Assembly (NCBI GenBank): GCA_043421945.1
Contig: JBHOGO010000071.1
Location: 1 to 24,877, forward strand
Direction: 5' to 3'
Length of the DNA: 24,877 nucleotides
Source of the DNA: Thaumasiovibrio sp043421945
GTDB lineage: Bacteria > Pseudomonadota > Gammaproteobacteria > Enterobacterales > Vibrionaceae
Part shown: positions 15,501-23,575 of the stretch, one piece after another
Layout: each line of letters begins with the position of its first letter
Position numbering within the stretch: the stretch's first letter is position 1
The notes under the pieces: generated by a model
What the model was told of the DNA's origin: nothing
The model's database searches: none
The model's input: the letters and a program-made list of their open reading frames with translations, nothing else
Made by a program: the position numbers and the translations under genes

Positions 15501-16791
15501 GGTGCAATGTTGGTGCACGGTTTAGCATCACTGGGTGTTCGCGGATGACTTCGTCTAGGATATCCCAAACGATAGCTTCTTCACGCTCAACCATTTTCTT
15601 AGCCGCTTTGATCGTTGTCGCTAGACCACGAAGCTCAAGCTTGCTGTAGATAAATGGTTTGAATAGCTCAAGTGCCATCTTCTTAGGAAGACCACACTGA
15701 TGTAGACGAAGGTATGGACCTACGGTGATAACCGAACGACCAGAGTAATCTACACGCTTACCAAGCAAGTTCTGACGGAAACGACCCTGCTTACCTTTAA
15801 TCATATCGGCAAGAGATTTTAGAGGACGCTTGTTAGAACCAGTGATAGCACGACCACGACGACCGTTATCAAGCAGGGCATCAACAGACTCTTGCAGCAT
15901 ACGCTTTTCGTTACGTACGATGATGTCTGGAGCCGCTAGGTCTAGAAGACGCTTCAAACGGTTGTTACGGTTAATTACACGACGGTAAAGGTCATTCAGA
16001 TCAGAAGTCGCAAAACGACCGCCATCTAGTGGTACTAGTGGACGTAGATCTGGTGGAAGAACAGGTAGTACTTCCAATACCATCCACTCTGGGTTGTTAC
16101 CAGATTGAATGAATGCTTCTACCAATTTAACGCGCTTGGTTAGCTTCTTACGCTTAGTTTCAGAATTAGTTTCTTCTAATTCTTCACGCATAAGATCCAT
16201 TTCAGCATTAAGGTCCATGTTGACCAATAGTGCTTTAACAGCTTCTGCACCCATGCGAGCGTCAAATTCGTCGCCCCACTCTTCAAGCGAATCAAGATAC
16301 TGCTCTTCAGTCAGCATCTGGCCACGCTCAAGGTTGGTCATACCTGGTTCGATCACGATGTATGATTCGAAATAAAGTACGCGCTCAATATCACGTAGCG
16401 GCATGTCCATTAACAGACCGATACGAGAAGGCAGTGACTTCAGGAACCAGATGTGGGCAACTGGAGAAGCTAACTCAATGTGACCCATACGCTCACGGCG
16501 TACTTTGGTCTGAGTAACTTCAACACCACATTTTTCACAAATTACACCACGGTGTTTAAGGCGTTTGTACTTACCACACAAACACTCGTAGTCTTTAACC
16601 GGGCCAAAGATACGTGCACAGAATAGACCGTCACGCTCAGGCTTGAAGGTTCGATAGTTGATGGTTTCTGGCTTTTTAACTTCACCAAAAGACCATGAAC
16701 GAATCATGTCAGGCGAAGCTAGACCGATTTTGATCGCGTCAAATTCTTCGGTCTTATGTTGTGCTTTCAGAAACTTTAGTAAGTCTTTCAC
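12568..16791 (-). CDS. rpoC: DNA-directed RNA polymerase subunit beta'
   Basis: 1407 residues, as in E. coli. It carries the catalytic magnesium site NADFDGDQMA (Asp near 460, 462, 464), the N-terminal zinc ribbon (Cys70, 72, 85, 88), and the second zinc site formed by ADDCGTH and the CDNDFGCCKNC cluster. The bridge helix and trigger-loop region is seen in the segment GEPGTQLTMRTFHIGGAAS. The start codon is GTG, as in E. coli, with AGGAG nine bases upstream. This Shine-Dalgarno lies in a small hairpin. It is 101 bases downstream of rpoB in the same operon and ends at a strong terminator. Confidence 0.98.
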   Translation of the reverse strand: MKDLLKFLKAQHKTEEFDAIKIGLASPDMIRSWSFGEVKKPETINYRTFKPERDGLFCARIFGPVKDYECLCGKYKRLKHRGVICEKCGVEVTQTKVRRERMGHIELASPVAHIWFLKSLPSRIGLLMDMPLRDIERVLYFESYIVIEPGMTNLERGQMLTEEQYLDSLEEWGDEFDARMGAEAVKALLVNMDLNAEMDLMREELEETNSETKRKKLTKRVKLVEAFIQSGNNPEWMVLEVLPVLPPDLRPLVPLDGGRFATSDLNDLYRRVINRNNRLKRLLDLAAPDIIVRNEKRMLQESVDALLDNGRRGRAITGSNKRPLKSLADMIKGKQGRFRQNLLGKRVDYSGRSVITVGPYLRLHQCGLPKKMALELFKPFIYSKLELRGLATTIKAAKKMVEREEAIVWDILDEVIREHPVMLNRAPTLHRLGIQAFEPVLIEGKAIQLHPLVCAAYNADFDGDQMAVHLPLTLEAQLEARALMMSTNNILSPASGDPIIVPSQDVVLGLYYMTRDMINAKGEGMYLAGPAEAEKAYRTGSAALHARVKVRITEHGKDEQGNPFTETKLVDTTVGRAMLWAVVPTGLPFSLVNQALGKKQISNLLNTCYRVLGLKDTVVFADQIMYTGFAYAALSGVSVGIDDMVVPDAKYTKIAEAEAEVAEIQEQFQSGLVTAGERYNKVIDIWATANEQVAKAMMDNLSTETVVNRDGEEEEQKSFNSVYMMADSGARGSAAQIRQLAGMRGLMAKPDGSIIETPITANFREGLNVLQYFISTHGARKGLADTALKTANSGYLTRRLVDVAQDVVITADDCGTHAGITMTPLVEGGDVKEPLGTRVLGRVVAEDVIKPGTENEVLAPRNTLLDEKWCDILEENSVDQVKVRSVVTCDNDFGCCKNCYGRDLARGHMVNTGEAVGVIAAQSIGEPGTQLTMRTFHIGGAASRAAAESSIQVKNNGSMKLHNAKFVTNNEGKLVITSRASELTIVDEFGRTKESYKLPYGTILNRVDNAEVKAGDTIANWDPHTMPIITEVEGRLQFVDMIDGVTVSRQTDELTGLSSVVILDAAERASAGKDMRPTIKLVDENGHDVMIPGTDMPAQYFLPGKAIVQLEDGANVGIGDTLSRIPQESGGTKDITGGLPRVADLFEARKPKEPAILAEVTGAISFGKETKGKRRLIITPTDASPYEEMIPKHRQLNVFEGEKVEKGDVIADGPETPHDILRLRGVHAVAEYIVNEVQEVYRLQGVKINDKHIETIIRQMLRKVTISPSGAGDSEFLEGEQLEYARVKIANRQLEAEGKQPAKFERDLLGITKASLATESFISAASFQETTRVLTEAAVSGKRDELRGLKENVIVGRLIPAGTGFAYHQNRQRQRDAELEPEAPQVDAEQASQDLAALLNAGLGGES

Positions 16792-16797
16792 ATTTGG

Positions 16798-16810
16798 CTC
16801 CTGTGAGGAG
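16798..16810 (-). promoter_or_regulatory. Hairpin enclosing the rpoC ribosome-binding site
   Basis: On the minus strand CTCCT-CAC-AGGAG can form a 5-bp stem that contains the whole rpoC Shine-Dalgarno. The stem is short, so it would only modestly compete with ribosome binding. Confidence 0.4.
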
Positions 16811-16820
16811 TTGACCCATA

Positions 16821-16844
16821 AAGGCGCCAGTTGTCTGACGCCTT
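16821..16844 (-). other. Hairpin in the rpoB-rpoC spacer
   Basis: AAGGCGTCAG and CTGGCGCCTT (minus strand) form a 10-bp stem with one G-U pair and a four-base loop. No U-run follows, so it is not a terminator. It may be a processing or stability element between the two large cistrons. Confidence 0.55.
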
Positions 16845-16892
16845 CATATTTCTACCGGATTAACGATTAAATTCTAGTTTAAAAACTGAAAC

Positions 16893-19800
16893 TTATTCGT
16901 CTTCCAGCTCGATGTTGATACCCAACGAGCGGATTTCTTTCAACAATACGTTGAACGATTCCGGCATACCTGGTTCCATGCGATGATCGCCATCAACGAT
17001 GTTTTTATACATCTTCGTACGGCCATTCACGTCATCCGACTTAACAGTCAGCATTTCCTGAAGGGTATATGCAGCACCATATGCTTCTAGTGCCCATACT
17101 TCCATCTCACCGAAACGCTGGCCACCGAACTGCGCTTTACCACCCAGCGGCTGCTGAGTAACAAGGCTGTAAGAACCAGTTGAACGGGCATGCATCTTGT
17201 CATCAACAAGGTGGTTTAGTTTCAGCATGTACATGTAACCAACAGTTACAGGACGCTCAAACTTATCACCAGTGCGACCATCAAACAGAGTTAACTGACC
17301 AGATTCTGGTAAGTCACCTAGTTTTAGAAGTTCTTTAATAGACGCTTCAGGTGCACCATCGAAGACAGGCGTTGCGATAGGCAGACCACCACGAAGGTTT
17401 TTGATCAACGTGCGAACTTCGTCATCAGACAATGCAGCAATATCAATTTGCTGGCGAGTTGCACCTAGATCATAAACGCGCTGTAGGAAGTTACGGAACT
17501 CATGAAGTTCACGTTGCTCTTTCAGCATGGCGTTGATCTTGTCACCGATACCTTTTGCTGCCAGACCCATGTGTGTTTCTAGGATCTGACCGATGTTCAT
17601 ACGCGATGGTACGCCCAACGGGTTCAGTACGATGTCAACAGTTTGGCCTTTTTCATCGTATGGCATGTCTTCAACAGGACAAATCTTAGAGATTACACCC
17701 TTGTTACCGTGACGACCTGCCATCTTATCACCAGGCTGGATGCGACGTTTAACCGCAAGGTAAACCTTAACGATCTTCAGTACACCCGGCGCTAGATCAT
17801 CACCTTGGGTGATCTTACGACGCTTGGTTTCAAACTTCTTATCAAATTCTGCTTTAAGCTCGTCGTACTGCTCAGCTAGTTGTTCTAGCTGTGATTGCAG
17901 TGACTCGTCATCTAGCGTTTGTGAGAACAATGCTTGACGGTCCATGCCCGCAAGTTTGCCTTCACTGTAACCTGCTAGTGTTAACAAGTGACGAACACGC
18001 GTTAGAAGGCCACCTTCAAGGATTTGGAATTCCTCGGTGATGTCTTTCTTCGCTTCCTTCAGCTGCATCTCTTCGATTTCAAGCGCACGCTTGTCTTTCT
18101 CTACGCCATCGCGAGTGAAGACTTGTACGTCGATAATCGTACCAGAAACAGAGTTAGGTACACGTAGCGATGAATCTTTAACATCTGATGCTTTTTCACC
18201 GAAGATAGCACGTAGTAGCTTCTCTTCAGGAGTGAGTTGTGTTTCACCTTTAGGGGTTACTTTACCAACTAGGATGTCGCCACCCTTCACTTCAGCACCG
18301 ATGTAAACGATACCTGATTCATCCAACTTAGATAGCGCTGCTTCACCCACGTTAGGGATATCGGCAGTAATTTCTTCGCTACCCAGTTTAGTATCACGCG
18401 CCACACAAGAAAGCTCTTGAATGTGGATAGTTGTTAGGCGATCTTCCTGAACAACGCGCTCTGAGACTAAGATGGAATCCTCAAAGTTATAACCGTTCCA
18501 AGGCATGAACGCGATACGCATGTTCTGGCCTAGTGCTAGCTCACCCAAGTCCGTAGAAGGACCATCAGCCAATACATCACCTGCCGCTACTGGTTCACCC
18601 GGTAGTACAGTTGGACGTTGGTTGATACAGGTGTTCTGGTTAGAACGAGTATATTTAGTCAAGTTGTAGATATCGATACCAGCTTCACCCGGTACCAACT
18701 CGCTTTCGTTAACTTTAACAACGATACGAGAAGCATCTACTGATTGAACTACACCACCGCGCTTAGCAACAGCTGTTACACCTGAGTCGACTGCAACATT
18801 ACGCTCAATACCAGTACCTACTAGCGGCTTATCAGCACGCAATGTTGGTACGGCTTGACGTTGCATGTTCGCACCCATCAAGGCACGGTTTGCATCATCG
18901 TGCTCTAGGAATGGGATTAACGATGCCGCCACCGAAACAACTTGGTTTGTTGCAACGTCCATATATTGAACGTGATCGCGAGGGTGAAGACCAGATTCAC
19001 CTTTCTGGCGAGCAGTAATTAGCTCGTCAGTGAATGAACCATCTTCGTTCAACGCGGCGTTAGCCTGCGCAATAACGAATTGACCTTCTTCGATCGCAGA
19101 TAGGTAATCAACGTCGTCAGTTACCTTACCTTCAACCACTTTACGATAAGGCGTTTCAAGGAACCCATATGGGTTACAACGCGCAAATGCAGATAGTGAG
19201 TTGATTAGACCGATGTTCGGACCTTCAGGGGTCTCGATCGGACATAAACGACCGTAGTGCGTTGCGTGAACATCTCGAACTTCAAAGCCAGCACGCTCAC
19301 GAGTCAAACCACCTGGACCTAATGCAGAAATACGACGCTTGTGCGTCACTTCTGATAGCGGGTTGTTCTGATCCATAAACTGTGACAACTGAGAAGAGCC
19401 AAAGAACTCTTTCACGGCTGCAGAAATTGGTTTCGCGTTAATCAGGTCTTGCGGCATGATTGCGTCAAGATCACCTAAGCTTAGGCGCTCTTTAACTGCA
19501 CGCTCTACACGTACCAAACCAACACGGAATTGGTTTTCAGCCATTTCGCCCACAGAACGAATACGACGGTTACCTAGGTGATCGATATCATCGACTTCAC
19601 CTTTACCATTACGGATATCGATCAGCTTGCGCATCACTTCGATGATATCTTCGTGGCTTAGGATACCTTCGCCAACTGACTCTTCATGGCCAATTGAGCT
19701 GTTAAACTTCATTCGACCTACTGCTGATAGATCGTAACGATCTTCAGAGAAGAACAAGCTATCAAATAGCTGCTCTGCTGCTTCGCGTGTTGGCGGCTCG

Positions 19801-20918
19801 CCAGGACGCATCATGCGGTAGATTTCTACTAATGCACTTAGACGATCAGTTGTGCTGTCGATACGTAACGTATCAGACATAAACGAACCGTTATCTAATT
19901 CATTAGTGTAAAGTGTTTGAATAGACTTATGGCCTGCTTGTGAAAGCAATGCCAACATCTCCAGGCTTAATTCCTGGTTTGCAGTCGCAATCAATTCACC
20001 GGTTGCTTCGTTCACGTAATCACGTGATGCAACTTTACCTACGATGTATTCAACAGGTACTTCAATGTGCTGAATGTCATCTTTTTGTAGTTGGCGAATA
20101 TGGCGTGCCGTTACACGACGACCTTGTTCTACATAGGTCTTGCCATTTGCGATAATGTCGAAGCTTGCCGTTTCACCACGTAGGCGATCAGGAATAAGCT
20201 CCATCACTAAGCTCTTACCTTGTACTTCGAAGTTTACTTTATCGAAGAACAGATCAAGAATTTGCTCAGTGGTGTAGTTAAGAGCACGAAGAATAATCGA
20301 TGCTGGTAACTTACGACGACGGTCGATTCGAACGTATACGTTATCTTTCGGATCGAACTCAAAGTCTAACCATGAACCACGGTAAGGGATAACACGTGCA
20401 TTGTAGAGCACTTTTCCTGAGGAATGGGTCTTACCCTTATCGCTGTCAAAGAAGACACCCGGGCTACGGTGCAGCTGGGATACGATAACCCTCTCGGTAC
20501 CATTGATAACAAATGTACCGTTATCCGTCATGAGCGGGATCTCGCCCATATAGACTTCTTGTTCTTTAATGTCTTTTACGGTACCAGCCGGTGCGTCTTT
20601 ATCGTACATGACTAAACGCAGCTTCACGCGCAGTGGTGCTGAGTAAGTTACGCCACGAATTTGACATTCTTTAACATCGAAGACCGGCTCACCGAGACGA
20701 TAGCTAACGTATTGCAACTCGGAATTGCCATTGTAGCTCTGAATTGGAAAGACAGAGCGGAAGGCTGCTTCTAAACCGTATTGCCCTTCCGGATCCTGTT
20801 CAATGAACTTCTCGAATGAATCGAGCTGGATCGATAGCAAGTATGGTATGTCCAAAACTTGAGGACGCTTACCAAAATCCTTACGGATACGCTTTTTCTC
20901 GGTATAAGAGTAAACCAT
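16893..20918 (-). CDS. rpoB: DNA-directed RNA polymerase subunit beta
   Basis: 1341 residues, one shorter than E. coli. The start MVYSYTEKKRIRKDFG has GAGGA upstream and is the universal N-terminus; a 24-residue in-frame upstream extension is not conserved. The rifampicin region reads SSQLSQFMDQNNPLSE then THKRRISALGPGG, with the usual Gln, Asp, His and Ser residues intact, so no classical resistance change is visible. The active-site segments KMAGRHGNKGVISK and MPWNGYNFEDSILVSE are present, and the end is EIRSLGINIELEDE. It is co-transcribed with rpoC, and with rplJ-rplL by read-through of an attenuator. Confidence 0.98.
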   Translation of the reverse strand: MVYSYTEKKRIRKDFGKRPQVLDIPYLLSIQLDSFEKFIEQDPEGQYGLEAAFRSVFPIQSYNGNSELQYVSYRLGEPVFDVKECQIRGVTYSAPLRVKLRLVMYDKDAPAGTVKDIKEQEVYMGEIPLMTDNGTFVINGTERVIVSQLHRSPGVFFDSDKGKTHSSGKVLYNARVIPYRGSWLDFEFDPKDNVYVRIDRRRKLPASIILRALNYTTEQILDLFFDKVNFEVQGKSLVMELIPDRLRGETASFDIIANGKTYVEQGRRVTARHIRQLQKDDIQHIEVPVEYIVGKVASRDYVNEATGELIATANQELSLEMLALLSQAGHKSIQTLYTNELDNGSFMSDTLRIDSTTDRLSALVEIYRMMRPGEPPTREAAEQLFDSLFFSEDRYDLSAVGRMKFNSSIGHEESVGEGILSHEDIIEVMRKLIDIRNGKGEVDDIDHLGNRRIRSVGEMAENQFRVGLVRVERAVKERLSLGDLDAIMPQDLINAKPISAAVKEFFGSSQLSQFMDQNNPLSEVTHKRRISALGPGGLTRERAGFEVRDVHATHYGRLCPIETPEGPNIGLINSLSAFARCNPYGFLETPYRKVVEGKVTDDVDYLSAIEEGQFVIAQANAALNEDGSFTDELITARQKGESGLHPRDHVQYMDVATNQVVSVAASLIPFLEHDDANRALMGANMQRQAVPTLRADKPLVGTGIERNVAVDSGVTAVAKRGGVVQSVDASRIVVKVNESELVPGEAGIDIYNLTKYTRSNQNTCINQRPTVLPGEPVAAGDVLADGPSTDLGELALGQNMRIAFMPWNGYNFEDSILVSERVVQEDRLTTIHIQELSCVARDTKLGSEEITADIPNVGEAALSKLDESGIVYIGAEVKGGDILVGKVTPKGETQLTPEEKLLRAIFGEKASDVKDSSLRVPNSVSGTIIDVQVFTRDGVEKDKRALEIEEMQLKEAKKDITEEFQILEGGLLTRVRHLLTLAGYSEGKLAGMDRQALFSQTLDDESLQSQLEQLAEQYDELKAEFDKKFETKRRKITQGDDLAPGVLKIVKVYLAVKRRIQPGDKMAGRHGNKGVISKICPVEDMPYDEKGQTVDIVLNPLGVPSRMNIGQILETHMGLAAKGIGDKINAMLKEQRELHEFRNFLQRVYDLGATRQQIDIAALSDDEVRTLIKNLRGGLPIATPVFDGAPEASIKELLKLGDLPESGQLTLFDGRTGDKFERPVTVGYMYMLKLNHLVDDKMHARSTGSYSLVTQQPLGGKAQFGGQRFGEMEVWALEAYGAAYTLQEMLTVKSDDVNGRTKMYKNIVDGDHRMEPGMPESFNVLLKEIRSLGINIELEDE

Positions 20919-21003
20919 AGGTTCCTCAGATCGCTGATAAGTGATCCAAACTACCTCTCTTAAAATTCTGAGGGTAGTGACTAATAGCACTGTTTAGGTA
21001 GGT

Positions 21004-21028
21004 ATAACACACTAATGTAGCGTGTTAT
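21004..21028 (-). other. Long stem in rplL-rpoB spacer, candidate RNase III site
   Basis: ATAACACGCTA and TAGTGTGTTAT (minus strand) form an 11-bp stem with one G-U pair and a three-base loop. In E. coli the rplL-rpoB spacer transcript is cut by RNase III; this stem is the best candidate here. On the plus strand it would be followed by T6. Confidence 0.45.
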
Positions 21029-21084
21029 TTTTTGCATAAGATATGGTGACAAACAGGGTAAAATTCACCACACCCCTACAGCGC

Positions 21085-21115
21085 AAAAAGGCCGGTGGCT
21101 ATTTAGCCACCAGCC
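21085..21115 (-). terminator. rplL-rpoB attenuator
   Basis: On the minus strand GGCTGGTGGCT-AAAT-AGCCACCGGCC is an 11-bp stem followed by five T. It begins 35 bases after the rplL stop. In E. coli a partial terminator at this point lowers rpoBC expression relative to the ribosomal proteins; the same role is inferred. Confidence 0.9.
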
Positions 21116-21149
21116 ATTAGCCTATAAAGGCTATGAAATTAAGTAAAGA

Positions 21150-21515
21150 TTACTTAATTTCAACAGTTGCACCAGCTTCTTCTAGCTGAGCTTTAAGAGC
21201 GTCAGCTTCAGCTTTGTCAACACCTTCTTTTAGAGGTGCTGGAGCGCCGTCAACTAGAGCTTTAGCTTCTTTAAGGCCTAGACCTGTTGCGCCACGAACT
21301 GCTTTGATAACTTGTACTTTGTTACCGCCGATAGCAGTTAGAACTACGTCGAATTCAGTTTGCTCTTCTGCAGACTCAGCTGCAGCGCCGCCTGCAACTA
21401 CTGCAGCAGCAGCAGTAACACCGAATTTCTCTTCCATAGCTTCGATAAGCTCAACAACTTGCATTACAGACATTTCTGCAACTGCGTCTAGGATTTGCTC
21501 GTTAGTAATAGACAT
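21150..21515 (-). CDS. rplL: 50S ribosomal protein bL12 (L7/L12)
   Basis: 121 residues (E. coli 121 with Met). The N-terminal dimerisation helices (about 1-32, MSITNEQILDAVAEM) are followed by an Ala/Gly/Glu-rich hinge (about 35-52). The C-terminal factor-binding domain is EFDVVLTAIGGNKVQVIKAV then GLGLKEAKALVDGAP. It forms the stalk that recruits translational GTPases. A Shine-Dalgarno AAAGAGAA precedes it. It lies 57 bases after rplJ, and the very high expression is matched by strongly biased codons such as GCA/GCT and GAA. Confidence 0.98.
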   Translation of the reverse strand: MSITNEQILDAVAEMSVMQVVELIEAMEEKFGVTAAAAVVAGGAAAESAEEQTEFDVVLTAIGGNKVQVIKAVRGATGLGLKEAKALVDGAPAPLKEGVDKAEADALKAQLEEAGATVEIK

Positions 21516-21572
21516 AACAATTCTCTTTTAAGTCAACAATTAGTTTAAAATATAGCCAAAGAAGTGCAAGGA

Positions 21573-22061
21573 TTATGCAGCTTCTTTCTGATCGCGAACA
21601 GCTGCAATAGTACGTACCAATTTGCCTGCAGACGCTTCTTTCATGCACATCATTAGGCGTGCAATAGCTTCGTCGTAGGTTGGTAGTGTTGCAAGAACTT
21701 CTGCGTCAGTAATAGCGCCTTCAAATGCAGCCGCTTTAATCTCGAAGTCTTTATTCTCTTTAGCGAAGTCTTTGAAAAGACGCGCTGCAGCACCTGGGTG
21801 CTCGTTAGAGAATGCAAGTAGAGTAGGACCAACGAAAGTCTCAGCAAGACATTCGAATTCAGTACCTTCTACTGCACGACGTGCTAGAGTGTTACGAACA
21901 ACTTTCATGTAAACGCCCGCTTCACGCGCTTGTTTACGTAGAGAAGTCATCGCACCAACTTCAACACCACGAGAATCAGCAACAACTGCAGAAAGTGCAC
22001 CACTGGCAGCTTCGTTGACTGAAGCAACAATTGCTTTTTTGTCTTGAAGATTTAGTGCCAT
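21573..22061 (-). CDS. rplJ: 50S ribosomal protein uL10
   Basis: 162 residues (E. coli 165). L10 anchors the L7/L12 dimers to 23S rRNA and, as the L10-L12 complex, represses its own mRNA. The start is MALNLQDKKAIVASVNEAA; the rRNA-binding part includes VYMKVVRNTLARRAVEGT, and the C-terminal helix that carries L12 ends VRTIAAVRDQKEAA. The Shine-Dalgarno is CAGGAG. It has its own promoter and a long structured leader. Confidence 0.98.
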   Translation of the reverse strand: MALNLQDKKAIVASVNEAASGALSAVVADSRGVEVGAMTSLRKQAREAGVYMKVVRNTLARRAVEGTEFECLAETFVGPTLLAFSNEHPGAAARLFKDFAKENKDFEIKAAAFEGAITDAEVLATLPTYDEAIARLMMCMKEASAGKLVRTIAAVRDQKEAA

Positions 22062-22089
22062 TGGATATGCTCCTGGTTGTTAATACGCA

Positions 22090-22105
22090 CCCACTTAAGT
22101 GTGGG
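22090..22105 (-). other. Hairpin near the rplJ ribosome-binding site
   Basis: CCCAC and GTGGG (minus strand) pair around a six-base ACTTAA loop, about 29 bases upstream of the rplJ ATG. It may be part of the L10 leader fold. Confidence 0.45.
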
Positions 22106-22175
22106 AGTGATAACGGTGCAGATCCCAAATGACATATTCAAAAAATAAAATCAATCGAGTTCTTGGCACCGTCTA

Positions 22176-22262
22176 CGTAGGTATTATTAAGCCTTTCCTA
22201 ATCAAAAGACGCCTACGGTCTTGGACGAAAGCTCGTTACCTTCCGAAGAAAGGAACAGGCTT
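22176..22262 (-). promoter_or_regulatory. L10 leader (autoregulatory mRNA structure)
   Basis: On the minus strand AAGCCT (22262-22257) pairs with AGGCTT (22194-22189), and CCT/AGG continues after an internal loop GTT/AA, a kink-turn-like arrangement. Inside is CCTTTC-TTCGGAAGG. A competing stem CGTAGG/CCTACG (22217-22212 with 22181-22176) overlaps it. In E. coli L10-L12 binds such a kink-turn in this leader to repress rplJ-rplL; the same control is inferred. Confidence 0.7.
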
Positions 22263-22283
22263 TAGCCAATTCAGAGTTGGCGG

Positions 22284-22312
22284 ATTATACAGTAATCCAC
22301 CAACGCTGACAA
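22284..22312 (-). promoter_or_regulatory. rplJ promoter (PL10)
   Basis: -35 TTGTCA (22312-22307), 17-base spacer, -10 TATAAT (22289-22284). The -35 directly abuts the rplA stop codon. The discriminator CCGCC is GC-rich, as in promoters under stringent control. Confidence 0.88.
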
Positions 22313-23020
22313 TTAGTTTGCTGCGTTAGTGTCCAGAGAGTTCTGGTCTAAAGCAACACCTGCACCCATAGTGGTAGACAGGCTAATCTTCTTAATGAAA
22401 GCACCTTTAGCTGAAGAAGGCTTAGCTTTCTTCAGTGCTACTAGTAGCGCTTCAAGGTTTTCTTTAAGGTTGTTTGCGTCGAAGTCAACTTTACCGATAG
22501 TAGTATGAATGATGCCATTCTTATCATTACGGTAACGAACCTGACCAGCTTTCGCGTTCTTAACAGCGTCAGCAACGTTAGGAGTTACAGTACCTACTTT
22601 CGGGTTTGGCATCAGACCGCGTGGACCTAGGATAGTACCTAGTTGACCAACAACGCGCATTGCATCTGGAGATGCGATAACTACGTCGAAGTTCATTTCG
22701 CCTTTCTTCACTTGCTCAGCAAGATCTTCCATACCTACGATGTCAGCACCAGCTTCTTTCGCTGCTTCTGCGTTTGCACCTTGAGTGAACACAGCAACAC
22801 GGATATCACGGCCAGTACCGTGAGGAAGAACAGTCGCACCACGTACGTTCTGATCAGATTTACGAGCATCGATGCCAAGGTTAACAGCAACGTCAACACT
22901 TTCTACGAACTTAGCAGTTGCTAGTTCTTTTAGTAGAGCAACAGCTTCGTTGATTTCGTATTCACGAGTAGCATCAACTTTGTCACGGATAACGCGCATG
23001 CGCTTAGTCAATTTAGCCAT
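22313..23020 (-). CDS. rplA: 50S ribosomal protein uL1
   Basis: 235 residues (E. coli 234). L1 binds the mobile stalk of 23S rRNA and represses the rplK-rplA mRNA. The start is MAKLTKRMRVIRDKVDAT; the RNA-binding signature is GTILGPRGLMPNPKVGTVT with IIHTTIGKVDF downstream. The gene starts 4 bases after the rplK stop and its Shine-Dalgarno (GAGGGAT) is made of the last rplK codons, so translation is coupled. It ends immediately before the rplJ -35. Confidence 0.98.
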   Translation of the reverse strand: MAKLTKRMRVIRDKVDATREYEINEAVALLKELATAKFVESVDVAVNLGIDARKSDQNVRGATVLPHGTGRDIRVAVFTQGANAEAAKEAGADIVGMEDLAEQVKKGEMNFDVVIASPDAMRVVGQLGTILGPRGLMPNPKVGTVTPNVADAVKNAKAGQVRYRNDKNGIIHTTIGKVDFDANNLKENLEALLVALKKAKPSSAKGAFIKKISLSTTMGAGVALDQNSLDTNAAN

Positions 23021-23024
23021 TGTA

Positions 23025-23453
23025 TTATCCCTCTACCACTAGGCCCATAGAGCGAGCAGTACCCGCAATAGAACGCTTCATCGCTTCGATGTCTGCGCCA
23101 GTCATATCTGCTGCTTTAGTTTCAGCGATTTCCTGCAGCTGAGCGTCAGTAACAGTACCAACTTTCTCAGTGTTAGGACGGCCAGAACCAGACTTAACGC
23201 CAGCTGCTTTCTTAAGAAGAACTGCTGCCGGTGGAGTCTTAGTAACGAACGTGAAAGAACGGTCGTTGTAAACAGTGATAACTACAGGAATCGGAAGACC
23301 TTTCTCTACAGAGTCAGTCTTAGCGTTGAACGCTTTACAGAATTCCATGATGTTCACACCATGTTGACCTAGAGCAGGACCAACCGGTGGTGAAGGGTTT
23401 GCAGCACCAGCTGCTACTTGCAGCTTGATGTAAGCTTCTACTTTCTTAGCCAT
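23025..23453 (-). CDS. rplK: 50S ribosomal protein uL11
   Basis: 142 residues, same as E. coli. It binds the GTPase-associated region of 23S rRNA and is needed for RelA activation. The N-terminal domain has AGAANPSPPVGPALGQHGVN with the conserved proline-rich turn. The RNA-binding C-terminal domain has TKTPPAAVLLKKAAGVKSGS and ends RSMGLVVEG. The Shine-Dalgarno is TAAGGT. It is first in the rplK-rplA unit, with its own promoter and an L1 target leader. Confidence 0.98.
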   Translation of the reverse strand: MAKKVEAYIKLQVAAGAANPSPPVGPALGQHGVNIMEFCKAFNAKTDSVEKGLPIPVVITVYNDRSFTFVTKTPPAAVLLKKAAGVKSGSGRPNTEKVGTVTDAQLQEIAETKAADMTGADIEAMKRSIAGTARSMGLVVEG

Positions 23454-23471
23454 TTTAATTTACCTTAATTT

Positions 23472-23505
23472 GGGTACTAACGTCTGCCTGTTAAGCAAAC
23501 TCCCC
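23472..23505 (-). promoter_or_regulatory. Putative L1-binding site in the rplK leader
   Basis: On the minus strand GTTTGC-TTAACAG-GCAGAC forms a 6-bp stem with one G-U, and the flanking GGGG and CCC can close a lower helix with an asymmetric internal loop. In E. coli L1 represses the operon by binding a similar structure in this leader. The position is right; the fold has not been computed. Confidence 0.55.
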
Positions 23506-23516
23506 GTCTAACGAAA

Positions 23517-23547
23517 GGGCGCGAAATTATAGTCTAATTTCGCGCCC
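23517..23547 (-). repeat. 13-bp perfect inverted repeat overlapping PL11
   Basis: GGGCGCGAAATTA and TAATTTCGCGCCC are perfect inverted repeats with a five-base centre. On the minus strand TTT follows, so transcripts arriving from nusG could form a terminator-like hairpin. The same bases contain the spacer and -10 of the rplK promoter. Confidence 0.9.
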
Positions 23548-23554
23548 TTGCCAA
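23526..23554 (-). promoter_or_regulatory. rplK promoter (PL11)
   Basis: -35 TTGGCA (23554-23549), 17-base spacer, perfect -10 TATAAT (23531-23526), then a GC-rich discriminator TTCGCGCCC typical of stringently controlled promoters. The -10 sits in the middle of a 13-bp inverted repeat (23517-23547). Confidence 0.9.
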
Positions 23555-23575
23555 TACTCAATGGTGAATATTTGT

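Noticed and set aside
20919..20990. 24-residue N-terminal extension of rpoB
   Set aside because: The conserved MVYSYTEKKR start with a good Shine-Dalgarno is internal; the extension has no conservation with E. coli RpoB.
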